From the NCBI GenBank assembly GCA_003248805.1, contig QFQY01000055.1, positions 1 through 30,380 of the forward strand: a stretch of 30,380 nt of DNA. The letters are read 5' to 3'. This stretch comes from Chelatococcus sp. GTDB taxonomy: Bacteria > Pseudomonadota > Alphaproteobacteria > Rhizobiales > Beijerinckiaceae. The notes beneath the pieces are model-generated. The model did not search any database and had not been told where the DNA came from. It saw nothing but the letters and a program-made list of their open reading frames with translations. Positions 16,854 through 24,480 of this stretch are shown one piece after another. The first letter of the stretch is position 1. Each line of letters begins with the position of its first letter. The position numbers and the translations under genes are program-made.

Positions 16854-17558
16854 TCAGGCTACCGCCATCGCGGCATCGGCCTCGATGCGTCCCGCCCGGA
16901 GGCGGACCGTGCGGTCGCAGAGGGCGGCCAGGGCGAGATCATGCGTGACGAGGACGAGGGTGGCGCCGCGCTCGCGCCGGAGGGCGAAGATCAGGTCCAC
17001 GATCGAGCGGCCGGTGCTCTCGTCGAGATTGCCGGTGGGCTCGTCGGCGACGAGGATGGCGGGGTCGGTGGCGACCGCGCGCGCGATCGCGACGCGCTGC
17101 TGCTCGCCGCCCGAGAGCTGGGCCGGATAGTGGTCCATGCGATGCCCCAGCCCGACATTGCGCAGCTCGGCCTCGGCACGAGGGAATGCGTCCGGCGCGC
17201 CGGCGAGTTCGAGCGGCAGGGCGACGTTCTCACGCGCCGTCATGGTCGGCACGAGATGGAAGGACTGGAAGACGATGCCGATATGGCGGCCGCGAAAGAC
17301 CGCGAGCCCATCCTCGCCGAGCGCGCCGAGATCCTGGCCCGCCACGGTGACGACGCCGGAATCGGGGCGCTCGAGGCCGGCCATGGTCATCAGCAGCGTC
17401 GACTTGCCCGAGCCGGAAGGGCCGACGAGCCCGGTGGCCTCGCCGGCCGGCAGAGACAGGGAAACGCCCTTGAGGATATGGACGCGGGCCGCGCCACGCC
17501 CCAGACTGAGATGCACATCCTTCAACCCGATAGCCGGGGCGGAACCTTCGCTCGTCAT
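16854..17558 (-). CDS. ABC transporter ATP-binding protein (YbbA type)
   Basis: ATPase of 234 residues from the LolD/MacB-like group. Walker A GPSGSGKS is at residues 46-53. The Q-loop region reads GIVFQSFHLVPTMTARENV. The signature is LSGGEQQRVAIARA, Walker B is ILVADEPTGNLD, and the H-loop reads LVTHDLALA. It powers the FtsX-like permease encoded 2 bp downstream. COG names for this pair link it to lysophospholipase L1 (TesA), and the divergent gene here is indeed a TesA-like esterase. Confidence 0.94.
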   Translation of the reverse strand: MTSEGSAPAIGLKDVHLSLGRGAARVHILKGVSLSLPAGEATGLVGPSGSGKSTLLMTMAGLERPDSGVVTVAGQDLGALGEDGLAVFRGRHIGIVFQSFHLVPTMTARENVALPLELAGAPDAFPRAEAELRNVGLGHRMDHYPAQLSGGEQQRVAIARAVATDPAILVADEPTGNLDESTGRSIVDLIFALRRERGATLVLVTHDLALAALCDRTVRLRAGRIEADAAMAVA

Positions 17559-17654
17559 CCGATGATCCTGACTTCCCTATCCATCACGGCCGGCGGGCCG
17601 CTCCCGCCACGGCCCGGAGCCGTTCCGTCGCGCCCCGCTGGGCGATATGGGCGC

Positions 17655-18335
17655 GTGTTTTCGCTTGTCCAATGCGTGGCGGTCCTTTTTATCGCCGCCT
17701 CCCTCCTGGCCGTGCTCATGACGTCGCTCGCATCCGCGCAGACCTCGCCACCGGCGCAGGCGGTGGGAAAGCCCGTGAAGCTCGTCGCGCTCGGTGATTC
17801 GCTCTCGGCCGGCTACAACCTGCCGGCCAGCGCCGCCTTTCCCCCGGTGCTGGAGCAAGCGCTGCGCCAGAGGGGTGTCGCTGTCGAGATCGTGAACGCC
17901 GGCGTCTCCGGCGACACGACGCAGGGCGGGCTGGCACGGCTCGACTGGTCCGTGCCGGACGGGACGGACGGCGTCATCCTCGAGCTCGGCGCCAACGACG
18001 CCCTGCGAGGGGTCGACCCCGCCATCGCCGAGAAGAACCTCGACGCGATCATCTCCCGGCTCAAGGCGCGCAACATCGCCGTCCTGCTCGCGGGCATGTA
18101 TGCGCCGCGCAACCTTGGCGAAGATTATGCAAGGCGGTTCGACGGGCTCTATCCGAAGCTTGCGGAGAAACACGGTCTGGTGCTCTACCCGTTCTTCCTC
18201 GACGGCATCGCGGGCGATCGCTCGTTGAACCAGCCCGATCTGCTGCATCCGACGGCCGAGGGCGTCCGCGTCATCGTCGGCAAGATCCTGCCCACGGTCG
18301 AGCGTTTCCTGGCGACCCTGCCCCCCAAGGGCTGA
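17655..18335 (+). CDS. Arylesterase / TesA-like SGNH hydrolase, secreted
   Basis: GDSL-type esterase, 226 residues from the chosen GTG. A hydrophobic signal peptide (about residues 5-27, ending ASAQT) directs it to the periplasm. The catalytic Ser lies in block I, GDSLSAGYN (Ser49). Gly and Asn of blocks II and III are in NAGVSGDTTQGG and GANDALRG. The Asp-His pair is in DLLHPTAEG. It resembles E. coli TesA (thioesterase I/lysophospholipase L1). I prefer the GTG at 17655 because it places the signal peptide at the N-terminus and leaves about 96 bp for divergent promoters. An in-frame ATG at 17562 would add a 31-residue Pro/Arg-rich leader and almost touch the divergent ATPase start. Confidence 0.88.
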   Translation: MFSLVQCVAVLFIAASLLAVLMTSLASAQTSPPAQAVGKPVKLVALGDSLSAGYNLPASAAFPPVLEQALRQRGVAVEIVNAGVSGDTTQGGLARLDWSVPDGTDGVILELGANDALRGVDPAIAEKNLDAIISRLKARNIAVLLAGMYAPRNLGEDYARRFDGLYPKLAEKHGLVLYPFFLDGIAGDRSLNQPDLLHPTAEGVRVIVGKILPTVERFLATLPPKG

Positions 18336-18413
18336 GTCGCGAGACGCCCGGCCGCGTTTCGACATTTCCCATCCGCGCGCCTGCCCGCCCGCGTCTTCCG
18401 GAGTTGCTTCGCC

Positions 18414-19469
18414 ATGGAATACCGCCGTCTCGGCCGGACCGATCTTCAGGTCTCGGTCATCTGCCTCGGAACGATGACCTGGGGCGAGCAGAACACGGAA
18501 GCCGAGGGCCACGCGCAGATGGATTATGCCCTCGACCAGGGCGTGAACTTCTTCGACACCGCCGAACTCTATTCGATTCCGCCGAGGCCCGAGACGCAAG
18601 GGTCGACCGAGCGGATCATCGGCACCTGGTTCAAGGCGCGCGGCAACCGCGACAAGGTCGTCCTCGCGTCGAAGGTCTGCGGCCGCGGCGGCAATACCTG
18701 GTTCCGTGACGACGGCGGCCCCACCCGCGTGACGCGCGCCCAGGTCTTCGAGGCGGTCGAGAAAAGCCTGAAGCGGCTGCAGACGGACTATATCGACCTC
18801 TACCAGATCCATTTCCCCGAGCGGCCGATGCCTTGGGGCTCGAACCCGACGCGCTTCAAGAGCGCGGCTTTCGAGCGTCCCGCGGACGAGACCTCGATCC
18901 CCGAGCAGCTCGACGCCTTCGCCGAACTGGTGAAGGCCGGGAAGATCCGGCATCTCGGCCTTTCCAACGAGAGCGCCTGGGGCACGATGCGCTTCGTCCA
19001 GGATGCCGAGCTGCGCGGCACGCCGCGCGTCCAGTCGATCCAGAACGCCTACAACCTGCTCAACCGCACCTTCGAGACGGCGCTGGCCGAGGTCGCGTTG
19101 CGCGAGGATGTCGGCCTGCTCGCCTATTCGCCGCTGGGACAGGGCTTCCTCACCGGCAAATATCTCGACGGCGCCCGCCCGGCGGGGACCCGCACGACCC
19201 TGTTCGATCGCGGCCAGCGCTACCAGACGCCCGGAACCGAGGATGCGATCAGGCGCTATATCGCCGTCGCCCGGGAGGCCGGTCTCGATCCGGCGCAGAT
19301 GGCGCTCGCCTTCGTCAATTCGAGGCCGTTCGTGACCGCCAACATCATCGGCGCGACGTCGATGGAGCAGCTCGCGACGGACATCGCCTCGATCGGGGTG
19401 ACGCTCACGCCGGAGCTGGAGGAGAAGATCGACGCGATCCACCAGCTCGTCGGCAATCCCTGCCCCTGA
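18414..19469 (+). CDS. NADP(H)-dependent aldo-keto reductase, Tas-like
   Basis: Aldo-keto reductase of 351 residues that closely matches the E. coli Tas subgroup: MEYRRLGRTDLQVSVICLGTMTWGEQNTEAE is reported only in parts here, with LGTMTWGEQ as the key stretch. The catalytic tetrad is Asp48, Tyr53 (DTAELY), Lys87 (LASKVCG) and His133 (YQIHFPER). The (beta/alpha)8 barrel is complete to the closing IHQLVGNPCP. It reduces aldehydes or ketones with NADPH; the natural substrate is unknown. It follows the esterase gene by 78 bp and is followed by two strong hairpins, so it is probably its own unit or the end of a short one. Confidence 0.92.
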   Translation: MEYRRLGRTDLQVSVICLGTMTWGEQNTEAEGHAQMDYALDQGVNFFDTAELYSIPPRPETQGSTERIIGTWFKARGNRDKVVLASKVCGRGGNTWFRDDGGPTRVTRAQVFEAVEKSLKRLQTDYIDLYQIHFPERPMPWGSNPTRFKSAAFERPADETSIPEQLDAFAELVKAGKIRHLGLSNESAWGTMRFVQDAELRGTPRVQSIQNAYNLLNRTFETALAEVALREDVGLLAYSPLGQGFLTGKYLDGARPAGTRTTLFDRGQRYQTPGTEDAIRRYIAVAREAGLDPAQMALAFVNSRPFVTANIIGATSMEQLATDIASIGVTLTPELEEKIDAIHQLVGNPCP

Positions 19470-19474
19470 TCGGC

Positions 19475-19518
19475 GTGGCGCCCGGCAGGGCGCCACCGCT
19501 GCCTGTCGATAAGGCAGC
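19475..19518 (+). terminator. Tandem hairpins after the aldo-keto reductase gene
   Basis: Two perfect stem-loops follow the stop codon directly: GTGGCGCCC / GGGCGCCAC (19475-19496, 4-nt loop) and GCTGCCT / AGGCAGC (19498-19518, 7-nt loop). No T-run follows, so they may protect the mRNA 3' end or assist Rho-dependent termination rather than act as a classic terminator. Confidence 0.4.
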
Positions 19519-19600
19519 CGGCATGGCGAATGTCGGTTGCAGTCGGCCGCGTGTGCTCTACCGTCTCCTCAGGGTCACAATCGACTGGCAGTGATTCCCC

Positions 19601-20179
19601 ATGCCGAGGTTGTTCGTAGCGCTGGAAATTCCCGCAGACGTCGCCTCGCAGCTCGCGCTGCAGCGAGGCGGCATCGTCGGAGCCCGCTGGATCGAACCGG
19701 CGGACTACCACATCACCCTGCGCTTCCTCGGCGATGTCGACCGGCGCACGGCCAATGCCGTCGACGACCTGCTGAGCGACCTCACCAACTACCCATTCCC
19801 CGTGACCCTCGACGCTCTCGACAGCTTCGGCGGCGACAAGCCGCGCGCGGTCTTCGCCCGCGTGCAGCCGAGCCGGCAGCTCACCGAGCTCCAGGGCGAC
19901 ATCGAGCGCCAGATGCGGCGCCTCGGCCTGCCGGCGGAGGGCCGTAAATTCGTGCCGCACGTCACGCTGGCGCGGTTGCGCGACACCTCCCCGGTCGATG
20001 TGGCGCATTATCTCGGCCTGCATCCGATCGTCAGGCCGATCGGCTTCACCGCGCGGCGGGTCGTCCTGATGTCCTCGCGCGATTCGATCGGTGGCGGCCC
20101 CTATGTGCTCGAGGCCGCCTATCCGCTCGGGCCCGCCTACCCCAACCGGATCGGACAGGCCCGGGATCTGCGGCGATGA
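19601..20179 (+). CDS. thpR: RNA 2',3'-cyclic phosphodiesterase (ThpR/LigT)
   Basis: 2H phosphoesterase of 192 residues. Two HxTL motifs form the active site: HITL at residues 37-40 and HVTL at 120-123, the normal spacing for LigT/ThpR. The N-terminal PRLFVALEIP is typical. It opens 2',3'-cyclic phosphates on RNA ends to 2'-phosphates; the in vivo substrate is uncertain. It overlaps the downstream pterin dehydratase gene by 4 bp (ATGA), so the two are translationally coupled. Confidence 0.93.
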   Translation: MPRLFVALEIPADVASQLALQRGGIVGARWIEPADYHITLRFLGDVDRRTANAVDDLLSDLTNYPFPVTLDALDSFGGDKPRAVFARVQPSRQLTELQGDIERQMRRLGLPAEGRKFVPHVTLARLRDTSPVDVAHYLGLHPIVRPIGFTARRVVLMSSRDSIGGGPYVLEAAYPLGPAYPNRIGQARDLRR

Positions 20180-20472
20180 CGTGGCCGAAACGCCTGGGCA
20201 GCGAGGCGCGGGACGAGGCGCTGGCGACGCTGAGCGGCTGGGCGCTCGTGCAGGGGCGGGAAGCCATCGCCAAGCGCTTCGTGTTTCGGGATTTCAGCGA
20301 AGCCTTCGGCTGGATGACGCGCGTCGCGCTGCTCGCCGAGGCGATGAACCATCATCCGGAGTGGCGCAATGTCTACCGGACCGTCGAGGTCACGCTGACC
20401 ACGCATGACGCGCAAGGCTTGAGTGAGCTCGACGTGAAGCTGGCCCGCGCCATCGACGCCCTCGGCGCCTGA
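20176..20472 (+). CDS. 4a-hydroxytetrahydrobiopterin dehydratase (pterin-4a-carbinolamine dehydratase)
   Basis: PCD/DCoH family enzyme of 98 residues. The active-site motif EAMNHHPEW (His59, His60, Pro61, Trp63) is intact. It dehydrates 4a-hydroxytetrahydropterin formed by aromatic amino acid hydroxylases and so recycles the cofactor; members are also linked to molybdopterin metabolism. No phenylalanine hydroxylase gene is present nearby. The ATG overlaps the thpR stop, which suggests co-transcription with thpR. It is convergent with the pseudouridine synthase gene, 16 bp apart. Confidence 0.92.
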   Translation: MTWPKRLGSEARDEALATLSGWALVQGREAIAKRFVFRDFSEAFGWMTRVALLAEAMNHHPEWRNVYRTVEVTLTTHDAQGLSELDVKLARAIDALGA

Positions 20473-20488
20473 CGGCCCGCGCGCCGGT

Positions 20489-21256
20489 TCAGCGCGGCGG
20501 CGGGCTCTGCGGATGGTCGCCGGTCTTCCAGCCGCAGGCGGCGAGCGCCTCGTGCATATGCGCCGGGGCCGGCGCCTCGACCGCGATGGCTGGCTTCTTG
20601 CGGTAAAGCGGTATCGCGAGACGACGCGCATGGAGCTGCAGCCCGGGGCCGCCCTCGCGTGGTGCCGTGCCGTAGATCTCGTCGCCGAGCATCGGCCAGC
20701 CGGAAGCGGCGCAATGCACGCGAAGCTGGTGGGTGCGGCCCGTCAGCGGCTCGAGCTCGAGCCAGGCCAGCGGCCCGCCCGGGCCTGTGCCGCGCCCCAG
20801 CACGCGGTAGCGCGTCTGCGAGGGCAGGCCGTCGGGGGCGACCTTCATCCACCAACCGCGATCGGGCGCGCGCCGGGCGAGCGGCAGGTCGATCAGGCCG
20901 CCATCGTCCGGCGGGCTGCCCTCGACGACGGCCCAGTAGCTCTTGTCGATCAGCCCGTCGCGGAACATACGGTTCAGCTCGGCCATGGCCCGCGGATGGC
21001 GGCCGAGGATGAGGCAGCCGGAGGTGTCCTTGTCGAGCCGGTGCGCGGCCTCGGGCCGGCGCGGCAGGCCGAAGCGGAAGGCGTCGAGATGGTCGGTGAG
21101 GACCGGGATGACCCTGCGCTTGGCCTGCGGCCCGCGATGAACCGGCAGACCGGCGGGCTTGTCGATCACCAGCATCATGGCGTCGCGGTAGAGCACGGGC
21201 AGCGGGGTCTCCGGCTCCGGCGGCTGCGAAATCTCTGGTCGGTCGGGCGTTGCCAT
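20489..21256 (-). CDS. RluA-family pseudouridine synthase
   Basis: RNA pseudouridine synthase of 255 residues with the RluA-type core. VIDKPAGLPVHRGP and the catalytic motif HRLDKDTSG (Asp75) are clear, followed by KSYWAVVEG and LTGRTHQLRVHCA. No S4 domain precedes the core, which fits the RluA/RluC-without-S4/TruC side of the family rather than RluD. The target RNA (23S rRNA or tRNA) cannot be assigned. The gene stands alone, divergent from ftsY. Confidence 0.92.
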   Translation of the reverse strand: MATPDRPEISQPPEPETPLPVLYRDAMMLVIDKPAGLPVHRGPQAKRRVIPVLTDHLDAFRFGLPRRPEAAHRLDKDTSGCLILGRHPRAMAELNRMFRDGLIDKSYWAVVEGSPPDDGGLIDLPLARRAPDRGWWMKVAPDGLPSQTRYRVLGRGTGPGGPLAWLELEPLTGRTHQLRVHCAASGWPMLGDEIYGTAPREGGPGLQLHARRLAIPLYRKKPAIAVEAPAPAHMHEALAACGWKTGDHPQSPPPR

Positions 21257-21327
21257 GGCATTGCGCTAGCCAAGACGACGGGACGGCGCAACCGCGCAGG
21301 TGGCTTCGCCGGATGACGGGACGTGGG

Positions 21328-22494
21328 ATGAGCGAGCAGGAACCCAAGAAGCGCGGCTTCTTTTCCCGGCTTTTCGGGCTGGAGGAGGCCAAGGCGCCGG
21401 CGCCTGGCAGTGAAGGGCCGGTGCCCGCGCACGGTCCGGGCGAGGCTCCTCCGGAGCCGGAGCCCGAAGCTCCCCTCGCCCCCGAGGTGCTGATGGGGGA
21501 GGCGGCGCCGTTGCCGCTCGCTCCCGCCGAGCCCATCGCGGCCGCACCCGATCCCGCGCCACAGCCGAAGAAGAGCTGGTGGCGGCGCCTGACGGAGGGC
21601 CTGTCGCGCACCTCCTCGGCGCTGACGACCGGCATCACCGAGCTCTTTACCAAGCGCAAGCTCGACGCCGGGACGCTGGAGGACCTCGAGGACATCCTGA
21701 TCCAGGCGGATCTGGGTCTCGCCACCTCGGCGCGCATCGCGAAGGCGGTCGGCGAGGGGCGCTACGACAAGCAGATCGCGCCCGACGAGGTGCGTGGAAT
21801 TCTGGCCCGCGAGGTCGAGGCGATCCTGACGCCGGTGGCGCTGCCGCTGGCGATCGACGCCACGAAAAAGCCGTTCGTGATCCTGATGGTCGGCGTCAAT
21901 GGCTCCGGCAAGACCACGACGATCGGCAAGCTCGCCGCCAAGTTCCGGGCGGAAGGGCGCTCCGTGATGCTCGCCGCGGGCGACACCTTCCGCGCGGCCG
22001 CGATCGAGCAGCTCAAGGTCTGGGGCGAGCGGACCGGGGCCGAGGTCGTGTCCGGCCAGCAGGGCGCGGATGCGGCGGGGCTCGCCTTCGAGGCGCTGCA
22101 GAAGGCCAAGGCCGCCGGCACCGACATCCTGCTCGTCGACACCGCGGGGCGTCTCCAGAACAAGGCCGGGCTGATGGACGAGCTCGCCAAGGTCGTCCGC
22201 GTCATCCGCAAGCTCGATCCGGAGGCGCCGCATGCCGCGCTGCTCGTGCTCGACGCGACGGTGGGCCAGAACGCGATCAGCCAGGTCGAGGCCTTCCGCG
22301 AGACGGCGGGCGTGACCGGGCTCGTCATGACCAAGCTCGACGGCACGGCGCGCGGCGGCATTCTGGTGGCGCTGGCCGCGCAGTTCGGCCTGCCCGTGCA
22401 TTTCATCGGGGTCGGCGAGAGCGTCGAGGATCTGGAGCCGTTCCAGGCGCGCGATTTCGCGCGGGCCGTGGCCGGCATGGGAGAGGTCGCGTGA
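21328..22494 (+). CDS. ftsY: Signal recognition particle receptor FtsY
   Basis: SRP receptor GTPase of 388 residues that brings ribosomes making membrane proteins to SecYEG. An N-terminal acidic, Pro/Ala-rich A domain (about residues 1-85, starting SEQEPKKRGFFSRLFG) is followed by the N domain and the G domain. G1 is GVNGSGKTTTIGKLA, the insertion box has DTFRAAAIEQL, G3 is DTAGR and G4 is TKLDGTARGG. The closing GVGESVEDLEPFQARDFARA is typical. I chose the ATG at 21328; an in-frame ATG at 21313 is possible. The stop overlaps the start of the next gene (GTGA), so the two form an operon. Confidence 0.95.
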   Translation: MSEQEPKKRGFFSRLFGLEEAKAPAPGSEGPVPAHGPGEAPPEPEPEAPLAPEVLMGEAAPLPLAPAEPIAAAPDPAPQPKKSWWRRLTEGLSRTSSALTTGITELFTKRKLDAGTLEDLEDILIQADLGLATSARIAKAVGEGRYDKQIAPDEVRGILAREVEAILTPVALPLAIDATKKPFVILMVGVNGSGKTTTIGKLAAKFRAEGRSVMLAAGDTFRAAAIEQLKVWGERTGAEVVSGQQGADAAGLAFEALQKAKAAGTDILLVDTAGRLQNKAGLMDELAKVVRVIRKLDPEAPHAALLVLDATVGQNAISQVEAFRETAGVTGLVMTKLDGTARGGILVALAAQFGLPVHFIGVGESVEDLEPFQARDFARAVAGMGEVA

Positions 22495-23129
22495 GCGAAG
22501 AGGCCAGCGAAATCACACAGCAGGCCGCGGTCGAGGTGGCGAAGGGCCGCACGATCAGTCCCCTGCTCAAGCTCGCGCTCGAATTCGGGCCGCTGGCGAT
22601 CTTCTTCTTCGCGAATTCCTATGGCGACCGGCTGTTCGGCGTCGCGCCGGACCGGCGCATCTTCGTCGCCACGGGCATCTTCATCGCCGCCTCGCTGGTC
22701 GCGCTCGCGCTGTCGCGGGCGCTGATGGGCTATCTGCCGCGCATGGCGATCGTCAACGCGGTGGTCGTCACCGTCTTCGGCGGGCTCACCATCGCGCTCG
22801 ACGACGCCTTCTTCATCAAGATCAAGCCGACGATCGTGAACGCCATGTTCGGCTGCGTCCTACTCGGCGGGCTCGCTTTCGGGCGCTCGCTGCTGGCGCT
22901 GGTGCTGGAGACGGTGCTGCAGCTCGACGAGGAGGGCTGGCGCAAGCTGACCCTGCGCTGGGGCCTGTTCTTTTTCGTGCTGGCGGCGCTGAACGAGGTG
23001 GTCTGGCGCACGCAGACGCAGGATTTCTGGGTCGCGTTCAAGGTCTGGGGGGTGATGCCCCTGACCATGCTCTTCGCGCTGGCGCAGACGCCGCTGATCC
23101 TGAAGCACGAGATCAAGAAGGCGCAGTAG
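22491..23129 (+). CDS. Septation protein A / inner membrane-spanning protein YciB
   Basis: Membrane protein of 212 residues of the YciB/IspZ family with about five or six hydrophobic segments. Recognisable stretches are LALEFGPLAIFFFANSYGDR, IKIKPTIVNAMFG, WRKLTLRWGLFFFVLAALNE and VWRTQTQDFWVAFKVWG. YciB interacts with cell-envelope elongation and division proteins and affects envelope integrity; its molecular activity is unsettled. The GTG start overlaps the ftsY stop (GTGA) and GAGAGG lies 6 bp before it, so translation is coupled to ftsY. Confidence 0.92.
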   Translation: MSEEASEITQQAAVEVAKGRTISPLLKLALEFGPLAIFFFANSYGDRLFGVAPDRRIFVATGIFIAASLVALALSRALMGYLPRMAIVNAVVVTVFGGLTIALDDAFFIKIKPTIVNAMFGCVLLGGLAFGRSLLALVLETVLQLDEEGWRKLTLRWGLFFFVLAALNEVVWRTQTQDFWVAFKVWGVMPLTMLFALAQTPLILKHEIKKAQ

Positions 23130-23138
23130 CCTCCGGCG

Positions 23139-23924
23139 CTATTTCGCCGCCATCCGCAACGCGCCGTCCAGCCGGATCGCGCTGCCGTTGAGCATGTCGT
23201 TCTCGACGATGGTCTTCACCAGCGCGGCATATTCGGCGGGGCGGCCGAGCCGCGAGGGGTGAGGTACCGAGACGGCGAGGGAGGCGCGCGCCTCGTCGGG
23301 CAGCCCTGCGAACATCGGGGTCTCGAACAGGCCCGGCATGATCGTCATCACCCGGATGCCGTATTGCGCGAGTTCGCGGGCGATCGGCAGGGTCATGCCC
23401 GCGACGCCGGCTTTGGAGGCGGCATAGGCGGCCTGGCCGATCTGCCCGTCCTCCGCCGCGATCGAAGCGGTGCAGACGAAGACGCCGCGCCCGCCATCGG
23501 CCGTGACCGGATCGAGCGCCACGAGCGCCGGCGCCGATTTCGCCAGCACGCGGAAGGTGCCGGTGAGGTTGATCGCGACCGCCTTCTCGAAGGTGGCGAG
23601 GTCGTGGGCGATCAATTCGCCGGTATCGCGCTTCTTCGAGACGATGCGGCGTCCGGGCGCGATGCCGGCGCAGTTCACCACGACGCGGGCGACGCCATGG
23701 GCGGCGCGGGCCCTGCCCAGCGCCTCCTCGACCGAGGCGTCGCTGGTGACGTCGCAGGACAGGAAGAGGCCGCCGATCTCGGCCGCCACGGCCTCTCCGC
23801 GCTCGGCGTTGAGATCGAGGAGCGCGACCTTCACGCCCTCGGCGGCGAGCATGCGAGCCGTCGCCTCGCCGAGGCCGGAGGCGCCGCCGGTGACGATCGC
23901 GGAGAGGGAGGAATCGAGTTTCAT
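23139..23924 (-). CDS. SDR-family oxidoreductase, 3-hydroxyacyl-CoA dehydrogenase type II-like
   Basis: Classical short-chain dehydrogenase of 261 residues. The NAD-binding TGGASGLG is at residues 12-19, NCAGIAP near 84, the catalytic Ser154 in CTASIAA and the YxxxK motif Tyr167-Lys171 in YAASK. LDLNAERGE after the second strand has an acidic residue favouring NAD over NADP. The overall pattern, with a long RRIVSKKRDTGELIAHDLATF insertion, resembles HSD17B10/3-hydroxy-2-methylbutyryl-CoA dehydrogenase. It probably acts in branched-chain or fatty acyl-CoA breakdown. It is convergent with septation protein A, 9 bp apart. Confidence 0.9.
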   Translation of the reverse strand: MKLDSSLSAIVTGGASGLGEATARMLAAEGVKVALLDLNAERGEAVAAEIGGLFLSCDVTSDASVEEALGRARAAHGVARVVVNCAGIAPGRRIVSKKRDTGELIAHDLATFEKAVAINLTGTFRVLAKSAPALVALDPVTADGGRGVFVCTASIAAEDGQIGQAAYAASKAGVAGMTLPIARELAQYGIRVMTIMPGLFETPMFAGLPDEARASLAVSVPHPSRLGRPAEYAALVKTIVENDMLNGSAIRLDGALRMAAK

Positions 23925-24081
23925 GACGCCGATCCGGTTTCTGCGTGGGGCCTTTCGGGTTTAGAGGCGGGCGCGACGGGCTCCAAGCGGCATTTCTGGA
24001 GGGACCCTTGTGCGCGCTTTCGCCCGGGGCCACATTTCCGCTCGCCGCACCGATGCGGCGAGCGGAAGGAGATTGCAGGGA

Positions 24082-24456
24082 ATGGGCGAGAGCTTCAGCT
24101 CGCGCTTCACGGCCGAGGAAATGGCGGCGATCCGCGCGAGCCTGCGCGACGAGGCGCGCTTCGGGTCGGAGTTCATGGCGCGGCTCCGCCGCGTGGCAAA
24201 GCGCATCCCCTTCGCCGAGGATCTGCTGGCGGCCTGGTTCTGCGCGCGCGATCCGGCGACGCCGCGCCGCGTCCGCATGACGCTGCTGGCGGCGCTCGGC
24301 TACTTCGTGCTGCCTATCGACGCGCTGCCGGACGTCATGCCGCTGCTCGGCTTCACCGACGACGCGGCGGTGATCGCGGCGGCCATCGCCGCCGTCGCCG
24401 GCTCGATCACGGTCGAGCACCGCGAAAGGGCTCGGCGGACGCTCGCCGAGCTCTGA
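24082..24456 (+). CDS. DUF1232 (YkvA-like) protein
   Basis: Protein of 124 residues with the DUF1232 core: MTLLAALGYFVLPIDALPDVMPLLGFTDDAAVI is covered in parts, with YFVLPIDALPD and LGFTDDAAVI as the markers. Two hydrophobic helices suggest membrane association. Function unknown. I start at the ATG at 24082, which follows GGAAGGAG and AGGGA. An upstream in-frame GTG at 24010 would add 24 residues of unconvincing composition. Divergent from the SDR gene; convergent with the quinone oxidoreductase gene. Confidence 0.85.
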   Translation: MGESFSSRFTAEEMAAIRASLRDEARFGSEFMARLRRVAKRIPFAEDLLAAWFCARDPATPRRVRMTLLAALGYFVLPIDALPDVMPLLGFTDDAAVIAAAIAAVAGSITVEHRERARRTLAEL

Positions 24457-24480
24457 ACCGGCGGCGTCGGCTGGAGAGAG

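Noticed and set aside
17562..17654. ATG at 17562 as start of the esterase
   Set aside because: It would put a Pro/Arg-rich leader before the signal peptide and leave only 3 bp between divergent genes.
17577..19496. Long minus-strand open frame opposite the esterase and aldo-keto reductase genes
   Set aside because: Composition-driven shadow; the plus-strand proteins have complete catalytic motifs and the antisense product has none.
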